This document shows, one piece after another, positions 42,491-52,159 of a stretch of 64,000 nt of DNA. The DNA lies in NCBI RefSeq assembly GCF_000264455.2, contig NC_017956.1, positions 3,144,001 to 3,208,000 of the forward strand, read 5' to 3'. This DNA comes from Tistrella mobilis KA081020-065 (GTDB lineage Bacteria > Pseudomonadota > Alphaproteobacteria > Tistrellales > Tistrellaceae). The notes beneath the pieces are model-generated. The model worked only from the letters and a program-made list of their open reading frames with translations, searched no databases and was not told the DNA's origin. The translations under genes were made by a program, and so were the position numbers. Positions within the stretch are counted from its first letter, which is position 1. The number at the start of each line of letters is the position of its first letter.

Positions 42491-44253
42491 CCCGCAGCCT
42501 TCCGACCGAGCCGGACCGCGCGCGTGAGCGCGTCGCCCGGGCCATCGCCCGTGCGGGCCTGTGTTCCCGCCGCGACGCCGAGCGTCTGATCCTCGACGGC
42601 CGGGTGGCGGTCAATGGCCGCCGCATCGACAGCCCCGCACTGGACGTGACGCCCGCCGACCGGGTGACCGTCGACGGCCGGCCCCTGCCAGCGCGCGAGC
42701 CGGTGCGGCTGTTCCTCTATCACAAGCCGCGCGGGCTGATCACGACCAACCATGATCCCGAAGGCCGGGAAACCGTCTTCGACCGCCTGCCGGCAGATCT
42801 TCCCCGCGTGGTGAGCGTGGGGCGCCTCGACTACAACTCTGAAGGGCTCCTGCTCCTCACCAACGACGGCGAACTCGCCCGTCGTCTCGAGAGCCCCGAA
42901 ACCGCCTGGCGCCGCCGTTATCGGGTGCGTGTCTACGGCACGCCCGACGCCGATGCGATCGGACGGCTGGCCCAGGGTATGACCGTCGAAGGTGTCCGTT
43001 ACGGCCCGATCGAAGTGGAGATCGAGCACGAGGGCACGAATGCGTGGCTTTCGGTGGTGTTGACCGAAGGCAAGAATCGCGAAATCAGACGGGTCCTCGA
43101 AAGCCTCGGACACCCGGTCAGCCGGCTGATCCGTGTTGCCTATGGACCGTTCCAGATCGGCCGCATGCACCCTGGAGAGGTGCGCGAGGTGACCGCCCGC
43201 ATGCTGAAAGACCAATTGGGCTCACTCGCCGAAGGCCTTCATCTGCCCGAGACCGGGCGTGACGCCCCGCTCCGGCGCCAGGCCGCCAAGACCGGCGCGC
43301 CTGCACCAGAAATGATCGACAAGATGACCGACGAGACCAAGAAGGTCGAGAAGACCGGGCCTGCCGCGGACGAGACCGCCGCCGCCGCCCCTGCCGCCGC
43401 CCAGGCCACGCGCCCCGCGGCCGACGAGATTCCGGACGCCCGCTTCATCGAGGACGAGGACCTTGAGGGCGAGGACGATTTCGACGGTGAGGAAGAGTTC
43501 GAGGACGACGCGTTCGAAGAGGAACTCGACGAGATCGAGGTCGAGACGCTTGAGGATCTCGAAGCCCTGATCGCCCGGGCCGAAGAGCTGACCGAAGGCG
43601 ACGACGAGGCCGAAGATTTCGACGACGACGAAGACGAGGATGAGGACGGCGACGACGAGGATGACGACGAGCTGCTGACGCTCGCGCGCCCTGTCGATGC
43701 CCCCCAGGCCCCGTCGTCGCGTGCCATCCAGGACAAGCGCCGTCAGCGCGAGTTCCACAACACCGATCGCCCGACCCGTGGCCTGCATGTCGCCGGCGAC
43801 CGGCGTGACGATCGTCGCGACGACCGCCGTGACGATCGCCGCGAAGGCTGGAGCCCGCTGAACGACGAGCAGGACGAAGAGGTCGATGCCGCCATCGCCG
43901 AGCAGCGCGCCCGCGAGGCCGGCCGTGGCGACCGCCGCGGCTTCGGCGGCGGCCGGCGCGAATTCGGTGACCGCGACGACCGCGGCGGTGATCGCGGCGG
44001 CTTCCGTGGCCGCGACGACCGTGGCGGCGATCGTGGCGGCTTCGGTGGCGGCGAGCGGCGCTTCGGCGGCAATCGCGACGATCGTGGCGGCCGCGGCGGT
44101 GACCGCGGCGGCTTCGGCAGTGGCGAGCGGCGCTTCGGCGGCAATCGTGACGACCGTGGCGGCGATCGTGGCGGTCGCAGCTTCGGCGGCGACCGGCCCT
44201 TCGGCGCGCCCCGCGGGCGTCGTCCCGAGGGCGAGAGCGGCGGCGAGGACTGA
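42487..44253 (+). CDS. RluB-type 23S rRNA pseudouridine synthase with long acidic/RGG tail
   Basis: A 588-residue protein. An S4 RNA-binding domain (ERVARAIARAGLCSRRDAERLILDGRVAVNG, residues 14-45) is followed by the RsuA/RluB catalytic domain with the Asp in SVGRLDYNSEGLLLLTNDG (near residue 114) up to about residue 250. The rest is an Ala/Asp/Glu-rich acidic segment (about 275-410), then Arg/Asp-Gly repeats such as DRGGDRGGFGGGERRFGGN to the end. Standard RluB is about 290 residues, so more than half is disordered tail. It overlaps the upstream gene by 4 bases and precedes rsmD by 6. Confidence 0.87.
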   Translation: MTRSLPTEPDRARERVARAIARAGLCSRRDAERLILDGRVAVNGRRIDSPALDVTPADRVTVDGRPLPAREPVRLFLYHKPRGLITTNHDPEGRETVFDRLPADLPRVVSVGRLDYNSEGLLLLTNDGELARRLESPETAWRRRYRVRVYGTPDADAIGRLAQGMTVEGVRYGPIEVEIEHEGTNAWLSVVLTEGKNREIRRVLESLGHPVSRLIRVAYGPFQIGRMHPGEVREVTARMLKDQLGSLAEGLHLPETGRDAPLRRQAAKTGAPAPEMIDKMTDETKKVEKTGPAADETAAAAPAAAQATRPAADEIPDARFIEDEDLEGEDDFDGEEEFEDDAFEEELDEIEVETLEDLEALIARAEELTEGDDEAEDFDDDEDEDEDGDDEDDDELLTLARPVDAPQAPSSRAIQDKRRQREFHNTDRPTRGLHVAGDRRDDRRDDRRDDRREGWSPLNDEQDEEVDAAIAEQRAREAGRGDRRGFGGGRREFGDRDDRGGDRGGFRGRDDRGGDRGGFGGGERRFGGNRDDRGGRGGDRGGFGSGERRFGGNRDDRGGDRGGRSFGGDRPFGAPRGRRPEGESGGED

Positions 44254-44259
44254 TCGGCC

Positions 44260-44895
44260 ATGCCGCGGATCGTCGGCGGCCGCCATCGCGGCCGCACGCT
44301 TCAGGCTCCCGAAGGTCGGGCGGTCATCCGCCCGACCTCCGAGCGTGCCCGTGAAGCCCTGTTCGACATCCTCGGCCATCGCGACCTGAGAGGGGATGGC
44401 GAGGCGGCGGTCCGTGACCGCCACGTCGCCGATCTCTGCTGCGGCATCGGCGCGCTGGGGCTGGAAGCCCTGTCGCGCGGTGCCGCCTCGGCCGTGTTCA
44501 TCGACCGCGACCGCGCCTCCCTCGCCATCGCCCGGGCCAATGCCGCGAAGCTCGGCGAGGAGCGCAACTGTCGCTTCGCCGCGGCCGATCTCGGCCGCCC
44601 AGAGACCGTGGCGGCGGCGCTGCGCAGCGACCGGCCCTTCGATCTGATCCTGCTCGACCCGCCCTACGACGCCCCCGCAGTGGCCGAGGCCATCCTTGCC
44701 GGGCTCGTCCGTTCAGGCCGACTCGCCAGCCCGGCACTCGTCACCGTGGAGCTGGCCCGCGGCACGGACATCGTGCTGCCCGAGGCGCTTCGTGTTCTCG
44801 ACCGGCGCCGTTACGGCAAGGCCGACCTTCTGATCCTTGGCCACGCGGTCGCGGACGAGGGTGACGATGCCGACCATATCGGCACCGCAGATTGA
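44260..44895 (+). CDS. rsmD: 16S rRNA (guanine-N2)-methyltransferase RsmD
   Basis: A 211-residue methyltransferase. MPRIVGGRHRGRTLQAPEG and RPTSERAREALFDIL are the RsmD N-terminal signature. DLCCGIGALGLEALSRGA is the SAM motif and ILLDPPYDAP the catalytic DPPY. It methylates G966 of 16S rRNA. The ~15-residue insert between the N-terminal signature and the SAM motif is slightly longer than in E. coli. It directly follows the pseudouridine synthase gene. Confidence 0.92.
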   Translation: MPRIVGGRHRGRTLQAPEGRAVIRPTSERAREALFDILGHRDLRGDGEAAVRDRHVADLCCGIGALGLEALSRGAASAVFIDRDRASLAIARANAAKLGEERNCRFAAADLGRPETVAAALRSDRPFDLILLDPPYDAPAVAEAILAGLVRSGRLASPALVTVELARGTDIVLPEALRVLDRRRYGKADLLILGHAVADEGDDADHIGTAD

Positions 44896-44987
44896 TCGCC
44901 CCAGAAAAGCCCCTCGCCTGACGGGACTGCATCATGAAGAGTGGACGGGCCGGCCCTGACCGGTGCCCCCGCCCCCTCTCTTCCCGG

Positions 44988-45890
44988 ATGCCGCCGATGA
45001 TGCTTCGTGCCCTTGCCGTTGCCCTTCTGCTAGCCCTGCCCCTTGCCGCCTGTAATGAAGACGGCAGCAGCACCGGCAGCGATGACAGCGCCCAGACCGG
45101 CATGGGCCGCATGGTCGCCACGGCACCGATGTCGACCGAGATCCAGTCGGCAGGCGCCGCGCCGGAGCCGATGGCGGTTGGCCAGATGGCGGCCCCCCCC
45201 ATGGCGGAGGCTCTTCAGCCGGACGCCGCCGGCTTCCTGGCCTATACCCATGACCGCAACCTGATAACCGAGGCCCCGGACAGCCGCGTCGCCGCGCTGG
45301 AAAAGCTCTGCCGCGAGATGGCAGGCTGCAGCGTGCTGACGGTGCGTGTCGACGGCAGCAGATCCGGCTATTTCGAGGCCCGTCTGCCCAAGCCGGGCGT
45401 CGCCCGGCTGGACGACTATCTCTCGAGCATTGCCGAAAACGGCGAGATCGACCGCCAGACCAGCGCCGAAGACCTGTCGGATCAGATGGTCGACGTGAAG
45501 CAGCGCATCGCCCTGCTGACCACCCATCGCGACCGGCTGCAGGCACTCTATCAGCGCAGTGATGCCCGGCTGGAAGACCTGATCACCATCAGCCGCGAAC
45601 TGGCCGACACCCAGACCAGGCTCGAGCGCGCCGAGGGGGAGTTCGGCCGCCTGGAGAGCCGGATCGATCGCGACATCTATCGCGCCCAACTGCGGGCACC
45701 GGTGACGGAACCGGGCCTCCTCGCCCCCTTCGGCAATCTGGGCGAAGACCTGCTCTACTCGCTGCTCTACACGCTTCGCGATGCGCTGGATGTGCTGGTC
45801 TGGATCATCGGCATGCTGCCTGCCCTGATCCCGCTGGTCCTGCTGCTGACCCTGGCCGTGCGCGCCATCCGCCGCCGCCGGAAGGGTTGA
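44988..45890 (+). CDS. DUF4349-type lipoprotein with coiled coil and C-terminal span
   Basis: About 300 residues. A lipobox LPLAACNED follows a short signal segment; a Ser/Asp/Ala-rich linker leads to a globular part (LTVRVDGSRSGYFEARLPKPGVARLDDYLSSI), a coiled coil (QRIALLTTHRDRLQALYQRS and ISRELADTQTRLERAEGEFGRLESRI) and a membrane span near the C-terminus (LVWIIGMLPALIPLVLLLTLAV) ending in Arg/Lys. This order is that of DUF4349 proteins, of unknown function. The start may be ATG 44988, 44997 or 45000; the frame is open from 44934. Lipid and span would anchor both ends. Confidence 0.75.
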   Translation: MPPMMLRALAVALLLALPLAACNEDGSSTGSDDSAQTGMGRMVATAPMSTEIQSAGAAPEPMAVGQMAAPPMAEALQPDAAGFLAYTHDRNLITEAPDSRVAALEKLCREMAGCSVLTVRVDGSRSGYFEARLPKPGVARLDDYLSSIAENGEIDRQTSAEDLSDQMVDVKQRIALLTTHRDRLQALYQRSDARLEDLITISRELADTQTRLERAEGEFGRLESRIDRDIYRAQLRAPVTEPGLLAPFGNLGEDLLYSLLYTLRDALDVLVWIIGMLPALIPLVLLLTLAVRAIRRRRKG

Positions 45891-45934
45891 CACCGCCCGA
45901 GGGGGTGACACCGCCGGAAGGGGCCGGGACCGGG

Positions 45935-47152
45935 TCAGGCGCCGGCCCGGCCCGCCCGGCAGATCGCAGCGCAAAGATCCTCGACCAGATCTTCGGCATC
46001 CTCCAGCCCTGCATAAAGCCGGAGGCCGGCTCCCTCGGCCGGTGGCCGCGATACCGTCCGCCCCTCGCCGGCGGTGAAGGGCGAGACCAGCGAGACCGCG
46101 CCGCCCCAGCCGTAACCCGGCCGGAACAGGGTCAGCCCCCGGCCGATGGCCGCGGCGTCGGCCGGGCCGCCCCCGTCGACCACCAGCGAGAACAGCGTCC
46201 CGGCACCGGTGAAGTCGCGGGCCCAGACATCATGGCCGGGATGGTCGGGCATGGCTGGATGCAGCAGGCAGAGACCGCGCACGTTCAGCGCCGCCACCGC
46301 CGCCAGCAGGCGGCGGGTGGTGCGGTCCTGGGCAGCCAGGCGCACGGCCAGCGTCTGCATGGCCACCGCCGCCTTCTGGGTGGCATCGGCTGAGACGGCC
46401 ATGCCCTGCAGGGCTGTCTCTTCCAGCACGTCCTCGTAGAGCGCCCGATCCCCGGTCGAGATCGCGCCGAGCGACACGCCGGCCACCCCGGCATGCAGCT
46501 TGGCCAGAGACTGCAGCACCAGATCGGCACCGTGATCGGCCGGCCGGTAATGCAGCCCGGCGCTCCAGGTGTCGTCGACCAGCAGGCGGGCGCCGGCCGC
46601 ATGGGTGGCCTCGGCCACAGCCGCCAGGTCCTCGACCTCGAAGGTGAAGGCCCCCGGCGTTTCGACGCAGACCAGCCGGGTGTCGGGGCGGAGCACATCG
46701 CGGATACCGGCGCCGATCCCCGGCGGGAAGTAGTCGATGCCGATGCCCGCCGCAGCCGCCCGCCGGTCCAGATGCCAGCGCAGCGAATAGGTGACGGCAT
46801 CCGTGACCGCCACCCGCTCCCCCGGTTTCACCGACGCCCAGAGCGCCGCGATGAAGGCCGAAAGCCCGGCCGGCGCGATCACCGCATGGGCCAGACCATT
46901 GGCCGCCGCCACCATCCGCGCCAGCGCCCCTGACGAGGGCGTGCCGACCGCGCCGTAATAGAAGCCGGCGAAGGGATCATGGCCCTGGCGCGCCAGGCTC
47001 TCCCGGTCGACCGGCGCCATGGCATCCAGGTCGCGGAACAGCACCGTGGTCGCCTCGGTCACCGGCGGCACCGGCGTTTCCACGGGTCCCAGCGGAAAGC
47101 GCGCGCCCTGCGCCAGCGTCGTCGCCGGGCGGGTCGGTCGCTGCCCGCTCAC
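45935..47152 (-). CDS. MetC-like PLP-dependent Cys/Met metabolism enzyme
   Basis: A 405-residue fold-type I enzyme of the cystathionine lyase/synthase family. LLVDDTWSAG holds the PLP Asp (residue 193) and LQSLAKLHAG the Schiff-base Lys (218); the 25-residue spacing equals that of E. coli MetC (185 and 210). YYGAVGTPSSGALARMVAAANG matches the phosphate-binding YxRxGTPT region of the partner subunit, but the Arg is replaced by Gly-Ala, so it is divergent. Stop of the radical SAM gene overlaps its start by 4 bases (47149-47152). It may form or split a C-S bond in the radical SAM product or substrate. No Met pathway genes are adjacent. Confidence 0.75.
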   Translation of the reverse strand: MSGQRPTRPATTLAQGARFPLGPVETPVPPVTEATTVLFRDLDAMAPVDRESLARQGHDPFAGFYYGAVGTPSSGALARMVAAANGLAHAVIAPAGLSAFIAALWASVKPGERVAVTDAVTYSLRWHLDRRAAAAGIGIDYFPPGIGAGIRDVLRPDTRLVCVETPGAFTFEVEDLAAVAEATHAAGARLLVDDTWSAGLHYRPADHGADLVLQSLAKLHAGVAGVSLGAISTGDRALYEDVLEETALQGMAVSADATQKAAVAMQTLAVRLAAQDRTTRRLLAAVAALNVRGLCLLHPAMPDHPGHDVWARDFTGAGTLFSLVVDGGGPADAAAIGRGLTLFRPGYGWGGAVSLVSPFTAGEGRTVSRPPAEGAGLRLYAGLEDAEDLVEDLCAAICRAGRAGA

Positions 47153-48750
47153 GAGGCCAGCCTGCCGCCGAGGGGCCGGCCGCGCACGGCATCGGCAGCG
47201 GCGACGACCTCCGCCACCTCGGCCAGACGCGGCGCCCCCACCTGCGGCAGCGGATAGCGCAGCGAGGCCTCGCCGAAATTGTGGAACAGGTCCAGATAGG
47301 GGCCTTCAGGCGTCCCCCAGTCGACATAGTCGTAGCCGGCCCCGCCATCCTCGCCACACAGCGGATGCTGGACCGCCCAGTTCAGGCTGATCGGGTCGGG
47401 CGCGCCATGGCTCAGGCGGAAACGGTCGAGGGTGTCGAGCAGGGCCAGGCGGCTTTCATGGCGCTCGCCCAGGCCGAACAGCACGGCACAGCCGCAATCG
47501 ATGCCGGCCTCTCCCAGCACGTCGAAGGCGCGGTGCATGCGATCGGTCCACGAGGCCCGCTTGCGGCCGACATCCTTGCTCATGCCCCCGATCTCCTCTG
47601 GCGACAGGGTCTCGACCCCGATGAACACATAGGATAGGCCGGCACGGGCCAGGCGCGCCACCTCGGCGGGCCGGGTCAGGATCTGGTCGATGGTCAGTTG
47701 CCCGCCGAAGCGGATGTCGAGCGGCTGGCGGTCCATCAGGTCGCAGAACCGGTCGATCAGCCGGGTGGCACCGCCCAGCAGCACCGAATCCTCGCAGAAT
47801 GCGCTGGCCCGGCGGCCCGGCCAGTCCTCGGCAATCGTCCGGCAGGCAGCGGCGAGCTGGCCGTGCAGCCGGTCGGCGCTGTTGGCAAGGTCGCGCACCC
47901 CGCCGGTCGCCGACACCCGCTCCGAGCAGAAATTGCAGTCGTAGACGCAGCCGCGGCCGATATCGCTGAAGACATGTGCGGTCATGCGCCCGCCGAACAC
48001 GCCGAAACTGGCCGAGACCCCGAAGGTCCGGGCCGGGCTGGGCAGGGCCATCTGGTTCATCGCCACCCCCCGCGAGACCAGATAGCCGGGGCGGCCGCGA
48101 TCATCCAGGCCGAGGATCCAGTCGCCCGGGGTTGCCGGGTCGATCTCGTGGAACAGCGCCGCCGGATGCAGGCTCCGGCGGACCGCCGCCTCCACCGCCC
48201 GCCCCAGAGCGGCGATCAGATATTCGCCATCGCCCATCGCCACGGCATCGAATACCGCCGGCAGCCGGCCGGCATGGATCAGCTCCAGCGGTGCGCCGGC
48301 ATGCCGCCCGAGCGTGGCCGCCCGCCGGTCGCTGCGGTCGGGCAGCCAGACCGTCTCGCTGGCATGGCGCCCGCCGAGGACGATCGCCACCCGATCCCCC
48401 AGAATCTCCCGGGCCTCCCGCGCGCAGGCCACGGCGCCCGGCAGACAGAGCGACATGGCGCCGATCAGCAGCAGGTTCGGGCGCTGCCGCTCGATCAATG
48501 CCCGGAAGGCGGGCATGTCGTCCATGGAATACATCAGCAGGGTCGAGGCCCGGGCGGCAGCACGGGCCGCGCGGGGATCGGCCGCCGCCCAGTTGGAAGC
48601 GCCCCAGGCGCCACGGCCCGCCGCTGCTTCGGCCGCGGCGACCCGGCAGGCATTGTAGAGGCTCGCCGCATCGCGGCTATTGAGCGCACGATCATCCTTC
48701 GCACCCGCCACCCAATCGGGAGCGGAGACGGCAACAGCCCTCAGCGTCAT
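47149..48750 (-). CDS. Radical SAM enzyme with cobalamin-binding-type N-terminus
   Basis: A 533-residue protein. The first 190 residues look like a B12-binding fold: RPNLLLIGAMSLCLPGAVACA, IVLGGRHASETVW, then GDGEYLIAALG (the GEGE-like motif). The radical SAM core has C268-V-Y-D-C272-N-F-C275, then FGGQLTIDQI and YVFIGVETLSPEEI strands. DxHxxG, used for B12 lower-axial replacement, is absent, so cobalamin use is not certain. Start at 48750 has GGGAA 8 bases upstream. Its coupling to a MetC-like enzyme is the reason for interest; substrate unknown. Such enzymes typically methylate or rearrange inert carbons. Confidence 0.72.
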   Translation of the reverse strand: MTLRAVAVSAPDWVAGAKDDRALNSRDAASLYNACRVAAAEAAAGRGAWGASNWAAADPRAARAAARASTLLMYSMDDMPAFRALIERQRPNLLLIGAMSLCLPGAVACAREAREILGDRVAIVLGGRHASETVWLPDRSDRRAATLGRHAGAPLELIHAGRLPAVFDAVAMGDGEYLIAALGRAVEAAVRRSLHPAALFHEIDPATPGDWILGLDDRGRPGYLVSRGVAMNQMALPSPARTFGVSASFGVFGGRMTAHVFSDIGRGCVYDCNFCSERVSATGGVRDLANSADRLHGQLAAACRTIAEDWPGRRASAFCEDSVLLGGATRLIDRFCDLMDRQPLDIRFGGQLTIDQILTRPAEVARLARAGLSYVFIGVETLSPEEIGGMSKDVGRKRASWTDRMHRAFDVLGEAGIDCGCAVLFGLGERHESRLALLDTLDRFRLSHGAPDPISLNWAVQHPLCGEDGGAGYDYVDWGTPEGPYLDLFHNFGEASLRYPLPQVGAPRLAEVAEVVAAADAVRGRPLGGRLAS

Positions 48751-49032
48751 GGTCGATTCCCGGTTCGATGAATGATGGCGCACCCCCTGTACCGGCTCCG
48801 GGCGCGGCCACGGATTTTTCCGTATCCCGCGACCCGTACCCGACAGCCCCATGGCAGGGGAAAGCCATGAAGCCCTTCAGGTAGAACCAGTCAAGAGACA
48901 TGCAACCCAAGGAGATTATGCCTGAAAGACACACGCTCTGGTCAAGGTGTTTGCCATTACAAAACGCGAAGGTTGCGATCTTGTGCGGACTTTTCTTAAT
49001 CCAATATATCAACCAATAATTGATGATGTGCC
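48751..49032. other. A+T-rich intergenic region upstream of the radical SAM gene
   Basis: The 282-base gap holds no gene I can support. The part nearest 48900-49025 is much more A+T-rich than its surroundings and should carry the promoter of the radical SAM/PLP pair on the minus strand. A 106-codon open frame (48692-49012) crosses the radical SAM start and has no ribosome site. I see no cobalamin box or SAM riboswitch core. Confidence 0.4.
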
Positions 49033-50220
49033 TTAAGGAGCTTTCGCCCGGTGCGCTTCGGGATCAAGAGGCGGCAGGGCGATCCAGGCGATGATGGTGG
49101 ACTGAAAGATCTGGTTGAAATTGTCGTCGCTGACGAGGATCAGCGTCTTGCGTCCGTCGCGCAGGTCGGGACCGAAGGCCATGCCCTCCCAGTTATCTGC
49201 CGGCAGGCCGGCCCCGATCAGATCGGAAACAAGCCATTTTTGTGCGGTCACCACATCGGCATCCAGCGGAGCTTCCCGCGCCAACAGGTCTTCCGCCTCC
49301 GCCGGATCTGCGAGATACAGACGCACGCGCAACCGATAGCCGAACCAGAATCCGCGTTCCAGAACCAGATATCGTCCGTCGCCCAGCATCAGAATGGAGA
49401 CGGCACCATTGATCTCGGTTCCACCGCTCATTCCCGGCTGCTGCGGGTCCGGCTGCAGCTCAAGGCGATAGCCATGTTCAGCAACCTCGCGACCGGTGCG
49501 GCGATCATATGTGGCGACCCTCAGGATCGGCCGATGAACGGCACGGCCCGGATACTGGTCCTGTGCAAGTGCAAACTCACTCAGAAAGGTGATCTGCCGC
49601 CCGTCGGGCGACAGGTCCAGCCCTTCGATGCCCTTGTTCGGCCGGATGCCACGCCGCTGAGGCTTGCCCGCATCCGGCAAAAAATGTGCCGGCAAGGGCA
49701 GCTGTCGGACCAGTTCTCCGTCGAGCGTGCTCTCGTACAGACCGGGCGGAACCCGGGATTGCGGCCAGCCTTCCGAAGACCAGATCATGCGTTCCGTGGA
49801 CGGGTCGTAACGCAGGGCCTCTCCGTCCACGACATCGGGTTTCGTGACCTCATCGGCGGCTGTCGCCACCAGCCACTGCCAGTCCCGATCGAAAACCCGG
49901 AACCGATTGCTCTTCAGATCGAAGCGGATGTCCAGGCGCAGCGCGCGCGGCGGGCCCCATTCGCCTCGATCGTCACTGATGGCAAGGAAGCGGCCGAGAC
50001 CGGTATCGTCAACCGGCGCCATGACGGCGATCTCCGACAGGCCACCCACCGGAATCCCAAGCGGCCCATCCTCTCGACGGAGCACGCGCTGATCGAGCAG
50101 CTCCACGCCCCCGGCCGCCGCCGGGTCGGCCGCAGCCGGGATGGCACAACCGGCGAGGAATGGCAGCGCCATCAAAGCGATCGACAGACGGAACAACTGC
50201 CGCAGATGCTCCGCCATCAC
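49033..50220 (-). CDS. Phytase-type esterase-like lipoprotein
   Basis: A 395-residue exported protein of the esterase-like phytase family (a beta-propeller fold, PF13449). A lipobox [11 protein letters not shown] gives an outer- or inner-membrane lipoprotein. Family motifs are [47 protein letters not shown], and [26 protein letters not shown]. Function of the family is poorly known despite its name. It overlaps mutL by 4 bases downstream in the operon. Confidence 0.8.
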   Translation of the reverse strand: MMAEHLRQLFRLSIALMALPFLAGCAIPAAADPAAAGGVELLDQRVLRREDGPLGIPVGGLSEIAVMAPVDDTGLGRFLAISDDRGEWGPPRALRLDIRFDLKSNRFRVFDRDWQWLVATAADEVTKPDVVDGEALRYDPSTERMIWSSEGWPQSRVPPGLYESTLDGELVRQLPLPAHFLPDAGKPQRRGIRPNKGIEGLDLSPDGRQITFLSEFALAQDQYPGRAVHRPILRVATYDRRTGREVAEHGYRLELQPDPQQPGMSGGTEINGAVSILMLGDGRYLVLERGFWFGYRLRVRLYLADPAEAEDLLAREAPLDADVVTAQKWLVSDLIGAGLPADNWEGMAFGPDLRDGRKTLILVSDDNFNQIFQSTIIAWIALPPLDPEAHRAKAP

Positions 50221-52145
50221 CGCCGCCCGAACAGCCGCTCTATGGCAGTTCGGTCAAGCGACACCCAGGTCGGCCGGCCATGATTGCACTGGCCGGAATG
50301 TGGCGTGATCTCCATCTCGCGCAGCAGGGCGTTCATCTCAGGGATGGTCAGCCGGCGGCCGGCACGCACGCTGCCATGGCAGGCCATGGTCGCACAGACC
50401 GCCTCCAGCCGGTCCGCCAGCGCCAGGGCCTCGTCATATTCGGCGATCTCGTCGCCGAGGTCGCGGACAAGCCCCTGCGCATCCACGCGCCCCAGCAGGG
50501 CCGGCACGCCACGAACCAGCACCGCCCCGGGCCCGAAGGCCTCGATCTCGAGCCCCAGCCGGCCGAGTTCGGCCGCCCGTCGGAGCAGGCCGTCGGCCAC
50601 CGCTTCGTCCAGCTCCACCACTTCGGGCAGCAGCAGCCCCTGCGAGGGCACGCCGGCCTCGGCCATATGCCGCTTCATCCGCTCATAGACCAGACGTTCA
50701 TGGGCGGCATGCTGGTCGACCACGACCAGGCCGTCGCGGGTCTCGGCCAGGATATAGGTGTCGTGCAGCTGCGCCAGGGCCGCCCCCAAAGGATGGGCGC
50801 GGGTCGCCTCGTCGGCGACATGATCTGCCGGGGCCGCCCCGCGGGCAGCGGGTGGTGCGGGAGGGGCTACGCCCCGATCGGCAAGTTCATGCGGCAGCGC
50901 GCCTTCTCCGGCCGGCGGTGCCCAAAAGGCCGTCGCCCGCGCGGCGGCCTGGGGGTCGGGACGGTCCGGCAGGACGCCGGCCGCCGCGGCCCGGGCCGCC
51001 GACCAGAGCGAGTCCTGTCCCGCCCCGACAGCGCCCGGCATCGGCCGGGGTGCCGCGGCCGGCAGGACCGCCTGATTGACGGTGCCGAGCGGCCCCACCC
51101 CACCCAGGGCCCCGACCCCACCCAGAGCCGTCGCCGCGCGGTGGCCGGCCTCGGCCAGGGCGTGGCGCAGAGCCCCTATGATCAGGCCACGGACAAGCTG
51201 CGGGTCGCGGAACCGCACCTCGGCCTTGGCGGGATGGACGTTCACGTCCACCAGCCGGGCCGGCACGGTCAGGAACAGGGCGACCATCGGATGCCGGTCG
51301 CGGGCCAGGAAATCCTGATACGCGGCCCGCACCACCCCCTGCATCAGCCGGTCGCGCACCGGCCGGCCGTTGACGAACAGATACTGGTGCTGCGCCGTGC
51401 CGCGGTTCAGCGTCGGCAGGCCGGCATGGCCCTCCAGGCGCAGCAGGTCGCGCTCGGCCTCGATCTCCAGCGCATTGGCGGCAAAATCCCGCCCCATGAT
51501 CCGGCCGAGCCGGGCGAGGCGCGCCTCGGCACCGGTTCCCGTCTCGGGCCGGAAGGCGAAGATCCGGCGCTCGCCGTCGGCCAGCGAAAAGCCGATCTCG
51601 GGATAGGCCATGGCCAGGCGGCGGAGCGCATCGGCCACAGCCTGGGTCTCGGTGCGTTCCGCCTTCAGGAATTTGAGCCGGGCCGGCGTGGCATAGAACA
51701 GGTCGCGGACCTCGACCCGGGTGCCTGGCGGGCCGGATGCCGGCTTCACCGGTGCCCTTATGCCGCCCTCGACCACAATTTCAAGCGCCGTATCCGCCCC
51801 GCGCCGACGGCTGGTGATGCGCAGCCGCGCCACCGCGCCGATCGAGGGCAAGGCCTCGCCACGGAAACCCAGCGTGTCGATCTCGACCAGATCGTCATCG
51901 GCGAGCTTCGAGGTTGCATGGCGCTCGATGGCGAGTTCCAGATCATCGGCATCCATGCCGATGCCGTCATCGGTGACGGCGATCAGGCTGCGCCCGCCGG
52001 CCCCCAGCACCACATCGACCTGCCGGGCACCGGCATCGATCGCATTCTCGACCAGTTCCTTCACCGCCGCCGCCGGCCGCTCCACCACCTCGCCGGCGGC
52101 GATGCGGTTGACCAGGGTTTCGGGCAGGCGGCGGATCCGGGACAT
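50217..52145 (-). CDS. mutL: DNA mismatch repair protein MutL
   Basis: A 642-residue MutL. The N-terminal GHKL ATPase has [18 protein letters not shown] and [23 protein letters not shown]. The C-terminal dimerisation domain has [14 protein letters not shown], the DQHA(X)2E(X)4E endonuclease motif, with [12 protein letters not shown] and QCNHGRPTW as the associated zinc site. So it nicks DNA itself, as expected without MutH. The linker (about residues 350-430) is Pro/Ala/Gly-rich. It follows pgi by 14 bases. Confidence 0.95.
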   Translation of the reverse strand: MSRIRRLPETLVNRIAAGEVVERPAAAVKELVENAIDAGARQVDVVLGAGGRSLIAVTDDGIGMDADDLELAIERHATSKLADDDLVEIDTLGFRGEALPSIGAVARLRITSRRRGADTALEIVVEGGIRAPVKPASGPPGTRVEVRDLFYATPARLKFLKAERTETQAVADALRRLAMAYPEIGFSLADGERRIFAFRPETGTGAEARLARLGRIMGRDFAANALEIEAERDLLRLEGHAGLPTLNRGTAQHQYLFVNGRPVRDRLMQGVVRAAYQDFLARDRHPMVALFLTVPARLVDVNVHPAKAEVRFRDPQLVRGLIIGALRHALAEAGHRAATALGGVGALGGVGPLGTVNQAVLPAAAPRPMPGAVGAGQDSLWSAARAAAAGVLPDRPDPQAAARATAFWAPPAGEGALPHELADRGVAPPAPPAARGAAPADHVADEATRAHPLGAALAQLHDTYILAETRDGLVVVDQHAAHERLVYERMKRHMAEAGVPSQGLLLPEVVELDEAVADGLLRRAAELGRLGLEIEAFGPGAVLVRGVPALLGRVDAQGLVRDLGDEIAEYDEALALADRLEAVCATMACHGSVRAGRRLTIPEMNALLREMEITPHSGQCNHGRPTWVSLDRTAIERLFGRR

Positions 52146-52159
52146 CGGGCGACGATACC

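Noticed and set aside
48692-49012. 106-residue protein upstream of the radical SAM gene
   Set aside because: It overlaps the radical SAM start, has no ribosome site and its 3' half has frame-shadow composition.
48751-49032. Cobalamin riboswitch controlling the radical SAM pair
   Set aside because: No B12-box-like sequence was seen in the A+T-rich leader.
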